A DNA stretch of 64,000 nucleotides from Acinetobacter bereziniae LMG 1003 = CIP 70.12. GTDB lineage: Bacteria; Pseudomonadota; Gammaproteobacteria; Pseudomonadales; Moraxellaceae. A model generated the notes under the pieces. It worked only from the letters and a program-made list of their open reading frames with translations. It did no database searches and was not told the DNA's origin. Shown here piece by piece: positions 16,223-23,699 of this stretch; position 1 is the stretch's first letter, and each line of letters opens with the position of its first letter. The stretch is from positions 1,896,383-1,960,382 of the forward strand of contig NZ_KB849756.1 of the NCBI RefSeq assembly GCF_000368925.1, read 5' to 3'. Position numbers and translations under genes: made by a program.

Positions 16223-17008
16223 ATGAACAATCTGCAATGGCTCGATGAAGTAAAATTTAACGAACAAGGACTTATTCCTGCTATTGCACAACATCATCAA
16301 ACTGGGCGTATTTTGATGGTGGCATGGATGAACCGTGAAGCACTGCAACTGACCGCTGAAAAAATGCGTGGTGTTTACTTCTCACGCTCACGTAATAAAT
16401 TGTGGTTCAAAGGCGAGGAATCAGGGCATTTCCAAACTGTTTATGAAATTCGTTTAGACTGTGATGCTGACGTCATTGTTTTACAAATCGAACAGCATGG
16501 TGGTATTGCCTGCCATACAGGTCGTGAGTCTTGTTTCTATCGTAAATTGACAGCACATGGCTGGGAAATTGTTGACGCTCAACTCAAAGATCCACAAGCA
16601 ATTTATGGTGATAATACTTCAGCGAATGCACATACAATTGCGATGAATGCATCGAATGCTCAAGCTGAACAAGTTGAAGTCTTAGGTTATCTAGGCAAAA
16701 TGATGGCTGAGCGTAAAGCGACTGATCCTGAATCGTCTTATGTTGCCAAGCTTTATCATAAAGGTTTGAATAAAATCTTAGAAAAAATCGGTGAAGAAAG
16801 CATTGAAACCATCATTGCGGCAAAAGACTTTAAAGCCGAAGCCAATGAAAATCATAAAAATGATTTAATCTATGAAGTTGCAGACCTATGGTTCCATACC
16901 ATTGTGATGCTGGGTTATTTTGATTTGGATGTACAACTGGTCTTAAACGAGCTTGCACGTCGTCAAGGGCTTTCAGGTTTAGTTGAAAAAGCCAACCGTG
17001 AGCATTAA
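16223..17008 (+). CDS. hisIE: Bifunctional HisIE (phosphoribosyl-AMP cyclohydrolase / phosphoribosyl-ATP pyrophosphatase)
   Basis: Catalyses steps 2 and 3 of histidine synthesis. Residues 1-110 form HisI, with metal-binding DCDAD (about 76-80) and the HTGRESCFYR segment (98-107). Residues from about 154 form HisE (LGYLGKMMAERK, then GEESIETIIAAK and LWFHTIVMLG). The two are joined by an unusually long, Asn/Ala-rich linker of about 35 residues (around 119-153), which makes the protein 261 residues against about 203 in E. coli. No other his gene adjoins it. It is followed by a terminator. Confidence 0.95.
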   Translation: MNNLQWLDEVKFNEQGLIPAIAQHHQTGRILMVAWMNREALQLTAEKMRGVYFSRSRNKLWFKGEESGHFQTVYEIRLDCDADVIVLQIEQHGGIACHTGRESCFYRKLTAHGWEIVDAQLKDPQAIYGDNTSANAHTIAMNASNAQAEQVEVLGYLGKMMAERKATDPESSYVAKLYHKGLNKILEKIGEESIETIIAAKDFKAEANENHKNDLIYEVADLWFHTIVMLGYFDLDVQLVLNELARRQGLSGLVEKANREH

Positions 17009-17041
17009 TTGGCAGATGTAATATCGGCATTTTAATTCAGA

Positions 17042-17069
17042 AAAACGCGCAATTTTAAGCGCGTTTTTT
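17042..17069 (+). terminator. Rho-independent terminator after hisIE
   Basis: Stem AACGCGC / GCGCGTT with loop AATTTTAA and a following run of T. Confidence 0.85.
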
Positions 17070-17140
17070 ATGCCTATATAGATCAACTTAGATACAATAA
17101 AATCAAGTCAAGGAAATATCTTATTTTTGAGAAATCTTAA

Positions 17141-17977
17141 ATGGATCATCAATATAAAAATCTAACGATTCCAGCCCATACCCAATTTGCAGATATTAAT
17201 TTTGTGGGTTGTGATTTTAGTCATAGCATTATGGATGATGTAATTTTTAAAAATGTGAATTTTTACCAATGTATTTTTCAGAAAACTTCGTGTTCTAGTG
17301 CTCGTTTTTGGGGATGCTTCTTTGATGAGTGTACTTTTAAAAATACAGATTTGAGGCACACTTATCTTGGTGCTTGGGGTGGTGGCTTATCTAATTGTCA
17401 GTTTATTAAATGCAAAATCAACCCTCTTTTTGATACCTATTATTTAATTGATTGCATTTTTGATCATTGTAAATTTAAAACTGTTGAGATCCAAAGCCTT
17501 TATCTGAACAATGTTAAATTTATGGGTCCACTCGAAGACATCAGTATCCAAAAACTCGATATTGCAGAACTAACTCAATATCAGACACCAGAACAAGCAG
17601 CGCTGATCAAAAAGAAAATTCAAGAAAAGACGGCAAATGCTTTTTATCACCCAGATATTGTCATTGATGGGCTTGATTTTTCAGAGGCTCGTTTAAAATT
17701 CATACAAATTAAGTCCTCTACACTAAAGGGAGTCCAAGTCGCGAATGATCCCTATCATCTTTTACTTTTAAAGAATGCAAAAAATATTACTCAACAAGTT
17801 TATCAAGATATTCAGTTGAATTGGGACGAGCCTGAAACGCAAAGTTGGGCACTTCAATGTATACAACGTTTTTTAAAGTCAGATTTTGCGATCATCTGCT
17901 TTGATGAATTTAAACATTTTGAAAATTCCGACTTTGCTAAAAAATTAATGACATTATTCAATAAATATCAGCCATAA
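17141..17977 (+). CDS. Pentapeptide-repeat protein
   Basis: A 278-residue protein whose first ~120 residues show a five-residue periodicity with central F or L (FVGCDFSHSIMDDVIFKNVN, CTFKNTDLRHTYL). This predicts a right-handed quadrilateral beta helix. It resumes at about residues 178-195 (DGLDFSEARLKFIQIKSSTL). The C-terminal ~80 residues are non-repetitive and helical. Such proteins can mimic DNA or act as binding scaffolds; function here is unknown. It is a single gene ending at a bidirectional terminator shared with phoX. Confidence 0.75.
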   Translation: MDHQYKNLTIPAHTQFADINFVGCDFSHSIMDDVIFKNVNFYQCIFQKTSCSSARFWGCFFDECTFKNTDLRHTYLGAWGGGLSNCQFIKCKINPLFDTYYLIDCIFDHCKFKTVEIQSLYLNNVKFMGPLEDISIQKLDIAELTQYQTPEQAALIKKKIQEKTANAFYHPDIVIDGLDFSEARLKFIQIKSSTLKGVQVANDPYHLLLLKNAKNITQQVYQDIQLNWDEPETQSWALQCIQRFLKSDFAIICFDEFKHFENSDFAKKLMTLFNKYQP

Positions 17978-18006
17978 AAAAGCAGCGAGTATTCGCTGCT
18001 TTTTTA
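17977..18006. terminator. Bidirectional terminator between two convergent genes
   Basis: AAAAAAGCAGCGA-GTAT-TCGCTGCTTTTTT: an 8-bp GC-rich core stem flanked by A and T runs serves both strands. Confidence 0.88.
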
Positions 18007-18019
18007 TTCAAATCTTAAA

Positions 18020-20008
18020 TTAAGAAGATTTCTTCTCAACAGAAGGCGCGATTGGATCAGCAGTCAAATAACCCACTGCAGCCGCGTAACGATCTTTATA
18101 GTTACTACGAATCAATGGATCTAAAGTTGCTTGAACTTTACTGTGCAAAGAGCCCCAGTCTCCAGCATGCTGGAAGTTGCTCATGATGTAGGTCCAGCCA
18201 TTAATTGAGTCTACGGCATGCAAACCTGTCGACTCTGCGCCTGCTGGGCATGAAAGAATGCGGTCTAATTTCTTTGTATCCACATTATATGCCCATAAGT
18301 AGTTATTCACATGGTTACCACTGTCTTCACCGATGAATAATGTACGTAACGCTTCAGAGAATTTTAAGTTATCTGCACTTGCAATCGTATTTGGATCAGA
18401 AGTATTGCCGATATTTAACGGATCAGCAGAAGCATCAATATCTTTTCCAATTAAAAGCATGTGTGATTGGTAAGGTACCCAGTCACTTTGAATAGCTTTT
18501 CCAGATTTATCGCTCTTAGAGCCTGCCATATCATGTGCAACAATACCACCAGCAGAAATCTTTTTCGCAAATGCTACATTATGTGACTCTAACCAAGCAG
18601 CATTGCCTTTAATCATTGAATCTTGAATATTGGCAAGGGCTGAATAAGCAACTTTGTCTTTAGCATTGACTGTTGTTCCTTCCATTTTGGTAAACGCCAT
18701 ACTACCGCCCATCAACGCTGCGTAGCGATGCGTTTCCAAGAATGCAGCTGCTTTTTCCATACCTGGTTTAACTTTTACCCAAACTGTTTTCTTTTGCAGA
18801 ATGATCTTGGTATAGCTTGCATCTTGTGGATCTTTATCTAAACTTTCCATGATTTGACTTGGTTGAATATTTTGAACATTCACCAAATCTTCAATTTCTT
18901 GACTGGTTGCATGACCCAAGTTAATCCACTGGATTTGTGCAGTTGAGGTTTCATTCAACTCATTTAAATACTTCGCCACATATAATGTTCCAGCAGATAA
19001 ATCTTTCTCTTTATCCGCAACGAACATAAACAAACCGCCATTGGTATAATCATCACCCATCAATGCAGTGCGATTATCAGGCATCACTTGAATCAACTCA
19101 TGTGAGATACGACCCAAGCAATAGTGTTTTTTCACTGTGCCTGTACCATCTTTATTTACAGTGACTTCAGGTAAGTGACCGTAGTTATAAGGTTTTGCAG
19201 AGGTTTCATCACCATAGACATTTTTACTATAAGCTTTCATGGTGGTCATATCTGTACCTAAGCCTTGACCAAATGCATCTGGCTCATACTCTTCACTTGA
19301 AAGATGTGTGCCCCACGGTGACAGGCTTGCACCACAAGTAATCCATAAACCATGTGCTTTTGACATATCTACATTGTGATATTTCACAAAAGATAAATGA
19401 CCCGTTTTCGGATCTTGGTCAAGTGAAATCACCCCAATTGGCGATGGCAACTTGCCATACATGTCATTACCCGCCAAATCACGTGTGGTATATTCAAATT
19501 GCACCACAGCAAATACCGGATTGCCTTTTACACCATCAATTTTGGCATCTTTAACAGTGAGCAAAGATGTTCCATCTGGACAATCTGAGAAGAATTGACG
19601 TGGTGAACCTGTAGAGTTATCCATGATTGGCTTATTATTAATATCATAATAGCCACCTGCCAAGATTTTGCTACCCTTTCCATCACTGACCAAATCACCT
19701 GTTTGGAAGAAGGTTTTATAAGCAAGTTTGTAGTCAGTTTTAGTATTGTCATCCCATGTTACGGCTAGGCTAGAAGCAACTGTTGTTGTCGCCATCGCTG
19801 CTGGGTTTGCCAACGTTGGTGCATCCATTGGTGTAAATGTTGCAGTTTTTAATTTAGCTGGGTTGATGGGTTGAACTGTATCTTTGTCATCATCATTACA
19901 ACCTGCAAGAGTAGCAGAAGTTGCCATTGCCCCAAGTGGAAGAAACGGAATGCTGGCTAACCATGTAAGCACTTCACGACGTGTGTGTTGGTTGGCTGAA
20001 TTTGTCAT
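18020..20008 (-). CDS. phoX: PhoX-type alkaline phosphatase (DUF839), Tat-exported
   Basis: PhoX enzymes are calcium/iron-dependent periplasmic phosphatases made under phosphate starvation. The 662-residue protein starts with a twin-arginine signal, TRREVLTWLA (residues 9-18), followed by a hydrophobic stretch and a lipobox-like LAGC (34-37), so it may be a Tat-exported lipoprotein. The body carries DUF839/PhoX features such as LSPWGTHLSSEEYEPDAFG and ISHELIQVMPDNRTALMGDD. A promoter with Pho-box-like 11-bp repeats lies upstream at 20025-20102. The RBS (GGAT) sits very close to the predicted transcription start. It ends at a bidirectional terminator. Confidence 0.88.
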   Translation of the reverse strand: MTNSANQHTRREVLTWLASIPFLPLGAMATSATLAGCNDDDKDTVQPINPAKLKTATFTPMDAPTLANPAAMATTTVASSLAVTWDDNTKTDYKLAYKTFFQTGDLVSDGKGSKILAGGYYDINNKPIMDNSTGSPRQFFSDCPDGTSLLTVKDAKIDGVKGNPVFAVVQFEYTTRDLAGNDMYGKLPSPIGVISLDQDPKTGHLSFVKYHNVDMSKAHGLWITCGASLSPWGTHLSSEEYEPDAFGQGLGTDMTTMKAYSKNVYGDETSAKPYNYGHLPEVTVNKDGTGTVKKHYCLGRISHELIQVMPDNRTALMGDDYTNGGLFMFVADKEKDLSAGTLYVAKYLNELNETSTAQIQWINLGHATSQEIEDLVNVQNIQPSQIMESLDKDPQDASYTKIILQKKTVWVKVKPGMEKAAAFLETHRYAALMGGSMAFTKMEGTTVNAKDKVAYSALANIQDSMIKGNAAWLESHNVAFAKKISAGGIVAHDMAGSKSDKSGKAIQSDWVPYQSHMLLIGKDIDASADPLNIGNTSDPNTIASADNLKFSEALRTLFIGEDSGNHVNNYLWAYNVDTKKLDRILSCPAGAESTGLHAVDSINGWTYIMSNFQHAGDWGSLHSKVQATLDPLIRSNYKDRYAAAVGYLTADPIAPSVEKKSS

Positions 20009-20024
20009 AACTTTATCCGAATAT

Positions 20025-20102
20025 GTTATAGAATTTTCCCGAGCCCAGTTTAAGAATCAGTTATGACAATCTAGTTTCACTTTTAAGTCATTTTAAAGAC
20101 AA
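20025..20102 (-). promoter_or_regulatory. phoX promoter with candidate Pho-box array
   Basis: Reading the minus strand from 20102 there are five consecutive 11-mers, each with a TGTCA-like head and an AT-rich tail: TTGTCTTTAAA, ATGACTTAAAA, GTGAAACTAGA, TTGTCATAACT, GATTCTTAAAC. The last overlaps a weak -35 (TTAAAC, 20053-20048). Seventeen bases later comes a -10, TATAAC (20030-20025). PhoB binds 11-bp direct repeats overlapping weak -35 boxes. The distance to the start codon is short, which is a caveat. Confidence 0.5.
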
Positions 20103-20290
20103 ACATATATAAAAATTCGTATGATGATAAAAATGATCAGGTTTGTTGTTTTGAGTTTTTTTATATCTATCTTCATTCTTCTGTTCATCCTCATTGAACA
20201 ACAAGACAATAGATTTCACCCTAGCCCGGATTATTCTTTGCTATACTCAATGCATACTGAATTTCAACCCAATAAGATTTCATAACGACT

Positions 20291-21784
20291 GTGCCTTATT
20301 CTTTTAGCCCAACCTCCGAGCAAAGTTTTGCAATTGCAGAAGCAAAAAAAGGACAATCCTTTAAAGTGATTGCCTATGCTGGCACAGGTAAAACCACGAC
20401 TTTACAGTTAATCAGCGATGCGATGACTGATCGACGTGGGATGTATTTGGCGTTTAATAAAGCCATCGCAACTGAAGCACAAAATAAATTTCATCAAAAT
20501 GTAGACTGCAGAACCTTCCATTCACTTGCATTTCGTAGTGTGCCTCGTGGAATAACCGATAAATTACGTCTACCTCGCCTAAGTCCAAGTTTTATTGCAA
20601 AAGAATATCGACTTGAGCCGATTACATTGAGACGCTTGATGGGCGGTCGTTATGAAAAATATGTGTTGATGCCGAGCCGTTTAGCCAGCCTGGTTGCCAA
20701 CGCAGTCAGTTATTTCTGCTCAACAAGTTCTCAATATCCTGCACCACGTCATATACAAGCACCCAGCTGGTTACATCCTGATGATGTTGAATCTTTACAA
20801 ACCCACCTCTATAAAGCCGTAGAGCGTCGTTGGTTAGAGTCTATTGATTCAAACCATCAAGCAGGGATTGGTCATGATATTTATCTCAAACTCTGGGCAC
20901 TGTCAGATCCATTTATTCCCGCAGATTATGTGCTATTTGATGAGGCACAAGATGCTGACCCCTTGATGCTGGGTATCCTGTTGCGCCAACGCAACACCCA
21001 AGTTATATATGTGGGTGATGCACATCAACAAATTTACGCTTGGCGTGGTGCCGTTAATGCCATGCAACAAATGCCACTTCCTGAATCACGTTTAACCACT
21101 TCATTTCGTTTTGGTGATGCAATCGCAGATGTCGCAAATCATCTGCTTGGTGCCTTGGACGAAACGGTTCCTCTCTTGGGGAATTCAGAAATGAAATCCG
21201 CTGTGGTCAATAAACCACATACCAAAATGCGTGATGCAATTTTATGTCGTACTAACGCGCGTGCAATGGAATTACTACTTTCAGGCTTGGTTCAGGGAGA
21301 TAAAGTCAGCTTACAAGCCGATCATGCCAAACTAAACCGTTTTGTCGATGCAGCAAGTTTATTAAAACAAGGCAAACGTGTGATCGATGTTCCTGAATTG
21401 GCATGGTTTAATTCTTGGCATGATGTACATGAATATTGTGAAACCAATGATGGCAGCGATATCAAGCCTTTAGTTAAATTGGTTGATGATCATGGTACAG
21501 ATCCACTCAAAAAAGCACTTGCTAAAATTACCCCAATAGAGCAAGCTGATTATGTGATTTCTACCGCACATAAAGCCAAGGGACTTGAGTGGAATCGCGT
21601 TCATATCGAAGATGATTACCAATTTAAAATAAACGGTTTGGAACATAAAATCAGTGATGAAGAACTGAGACTTTTATATGTCGCTTGTACCCGAGCAAAA
21701 GTCAGTTTAAATATTCATCACATTTATGATCTGGTTCAACAACTGAAAGTAAAAACTCCATTTAAAAATAAGGCGACAGCATAA
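20291..21784 (+). CDS. UvrD/Rep-like superfamily 1 DNA helicase
   Basis: A compact 497-residue SF1 helicase with GTG start (20291). Motif I is AYAGTGKTTT (28-37), motif II is LFDEAQD (215-221), motif III VGDAHQQIYAWRGA (241-254), motif V ISTAHKAKGLEW (around 423-434) and motif VI LLYVACTRAK (around 458-467). It is shorter than UvrD and Rep (about 700) and closer in size to stand-alone FBH1-like or GajB-like helicases. It lies divergent from phoX and is followed after 92 bases by an ATPase gene in the same direction. Substrate and pathway unknown; 3' to 5' DNA translocation is expected from the family. Confidence 0.85.
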   Translation: MPYSFSPTSEQSFAIAEAKKGQSFKVIAYAGTGKTTTLQLISDAMTDRRGMYLAFNKAIATEAQNKFHQNVDCRTFHSLAFRSVPRGITDKLRLPRLSPSFIAKEYRLEPITLRRLMGGRYEKYVLMPSRLASLVANAVSYFCSTSSQYPAPRHIQAPSWLHPDDVESLQTHLYKAVERRWLESIDSNHQAGIGHDIYLKLWALSDPFIPADYVLFDEAQDADPLMLGILLRQRNTQVIYVGDAHQQIYAWRGAVNAMQQMPLPESRLTTSFRFGDAIADVANHLLGALDETVPLLGNSEMKSAVVNKPHTKMRDAILCRTNARAMELLLSGLVQGDKVSLQADHAKLNRFVDAASLLKQGKRVIDVPELAWFNSWHDVHEYCETNDGSDIKPLVKLVDDHGTDPLKKALAKITPIEQADYVISTAHKAKGLEWNRVHIEDDYQFKINGLEHKISDEELRLLYVACTRAKVSLNIHHIYDLVQQLKVKTPFKNKATA

Positions 21785-21876
21785 GGTTTTGGTCCTTTCA
21801 TCAAGATGTAAAATCATATAGTCAAAAGATGAATCGTCATAGATTTTCACGCTGCCCGTTAAATGTCAGGTATCTT

Positions 21877-23250
21877 ATGAAACTAGAATCAATTCATTTT
21901 CGGCATACATACCATTTTGCTGATTTAAAAATAAATTTTAATGATAAAAATAATAAATCGACTACGCTCATTGTAGGCGATCAAGCCAGCGGTAAAACCG
22001 CCATTATTAAGAATATTTATCAAGCGCTGAGCTGGTTTCCCGCTCGCCTGAAAGATTTAAGAACACCTGGTATCGTGATGCTTGATCAGGATATTATGCA
22101 AGATCGTGTTCAATCTAAAATCGATGTGAATATCCACTTTCCAGCCGAAATGGGACAATTGGCAGAAAGTAGTGCAACGACTGAAAATGATCCTCAAAGC
22201 TGTCGTTGGCAAGTTTATAAAACTATAAATAGCGCAGGGATAGGCATTAGCAAAGTTGATTTACAGCAACTCGAACAGTTGGTAGAACGTTATAACCAAG
22301 TCATTAAAAATGATCCTGTACAAGGATTACCCATGCTTGCGTATTACCCTGCTGAACGTTTTGTCAATGAAGTTAATATTCTCAATAAAAACAATCCAAT
22401 CGTTTTACAGCCACATAACGCCTATGAACTGGTGCCAATTCCTTACACCACATTTGCACGTTTTTTCGAATGGTTCAGGGAAATGAGCGATATTGAAAAT
22501 GCTCAACTCGCACAATTATTTCAAAATATTTTAGAAAAAAAACAGCCTGCTGATCACTCTGATCAAGACTTTCAACATCTTTTATTTCAAGCGCATTCAC
22601 AGTTACACGCGCCTAGCTTACAGGCATTAAAAAAGAGCCTAAATACGATTATTCCTGAGATCACCGATATCTATCTTGAGTACCAACCAAAACTACAACT
22701 TATGGTCACCTATAAAGACCAGAATTTTAGTTATCAGCAATTATCCAATACCGTTAAAAATTGGCTGGCGTTGGTGGGTGATATTGTACGTCGACTGTGT
22801 TTACTTAACCCACTGAGCCTTTATCCATGTGAAGAAGGCGAAGGAATCTTGCTGATCGATCAAATTGATGTTGACTTAGATCAACTCGGATTACAGTTCA
22901 TTCTGGATCGCTTAAATATGGCATTTCCACGCCTCCAAATTATTGCAACCGCAAGTCATGAAGCCTTGTTAGAGCAAGCGGATGAATATCAGTGCTTTAA
23001 GCTTGAAAACAAACAACTTCATGAAATTAAAAGCAATGATGTATGGGATGAATATCAACACATCTATGAAAATTTATTAAAAGAAATTCCCAAAGATACC
23101 GAACAACCTTTACTTGAACCCAGTATGCAGAGCCTAAATGCTCAACAATTGTTTCAACAATTTCAACAACTCAATGAACAACAACAAGCTGAATTGAAAC
23201 GTTTAATCCAATCAGGTGATGATCAATCTTCACATAAATCATTGCTCTAA
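21877..23250 (+). CDS. SMC/ABC-type ATPase with degenerate signature and Walker B (COG3950-like)
   Basis: A 457-residue protein read from ATG 21877, where AGG lies six bases upstream (an in-frame ATG at 21829 lacks a site). The layout follows the COG3950 family of predicted ATP-binding proteins: N-terminal strand MKLESIHFRH, Walker A GDQASGKT (34-41), AYYPAER in the middle, FFEWFREM, and a C-terminal ALVGDIVRRL...GEGILLIDQID. Three motifs are altered. The ABC signature expected as LSDGEK reads LSNTVK (289-294), the catalytic Glu after Walker B is Gln329, and the H-loop region reads ATASHEA (His361). It may bind but not turn over ATP. The tail is Gln-rich. Role unknown; relatives occur in defence systems. 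Confidence 0.75.
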   Translation: MKLESIHFRHTYHFADLKINFNDKNNKSTTLIVGDQASGKTAIIKNIYQALSWFPARLKDLRTPGIVMLDQDIMQDRVQSKIDVNIHFPAEMGQLAESSATTENDPQSCRWQVYKTINSAGIGISKVDLQQLEQLVERYNQVIKNDPVQGLPMLAYYPAERFVNEVNILNKNNPIVLQPHNAYELVPIPYTTFARFFEWFREMSDIENAQLAQLFQNILEKKQPADHSDQDFQHLLFQAHSQLHAPSLQALKKSLNTIIPEITDIYLEYQPKLQLMVTYKDQNFSYQQLSNTVKNWLALVGDIVRRLCLLNPLSLYPCEEGEGILLIDQIDVDLDQLGLQFILDRLNMAFPRLQIIATASHEALLEQADEYQCFKLENKQLHEIKSNDVWDEYQHIYENLLKEIPKDTEQPLLEPSMQSLNAQQLFQQFQQLNEQQQAELKRLIQSGDDQSSHKSLL

Positions 23251-23699
23251 ACTGGGTTTGATCTGAGCGTTAACTTACAGACATGAATGAATGTTGAGAA
23301 ATTTTCAATCTCTATTTTTTTCATCATTCTCAAATCATGATGTTCTTTGCTTTTACCTGATTTTTTAGCAAGGACGATAAAACCTATAGATTGTGACGCA
23401 TGGCTTAAAGATTAGACAGCCAAATGCGATCATAAGCGTATAATTACAAATGTTTGCGCAAAAACTGACAAAATAAATTGATGTTATTCTGCGCATGTAA
23501 TACTATGAAAAAATCAATTCAAATTAGATTTTTCAATCTTAATTGATTTTCTAATCGTTTTCTCATGTTGCGCAACACAACTGATTTTTACTCATTAATT
23601 TAACTCGGCTTTCAAGATTTAAGTTATTGGACTGTTCCTTGCATTCCTCAAATCCTTGAAAGATAAGATTCACATAGGTTTCACGACCTATTCACGATA
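23251..23699. other. Intergenic region before the Mrp operon
   Basis: No gene is visible. A possible promoter, TTGATG (23478-23483), 17 bases, TACTAT (23501-23506), is followed immediately by a nested hairpin at 23510-23550: outer stem AAAATCAATT / AATTGATTTT and inner stem AGATT / AATCT. The hairpin would be at the very 5' end of a ~190-base leader for mrpA. The rest is AT-rich with nothing recognised. Confidence 0.4.

Noticed and set aside
20291..23250. Direct call of a Gabija defence system
   Set aside because: Gene order is reversed, the ATPase lacks a visible TOPRIM domain and has degenerate motifs; only a looser resemblance is reported.
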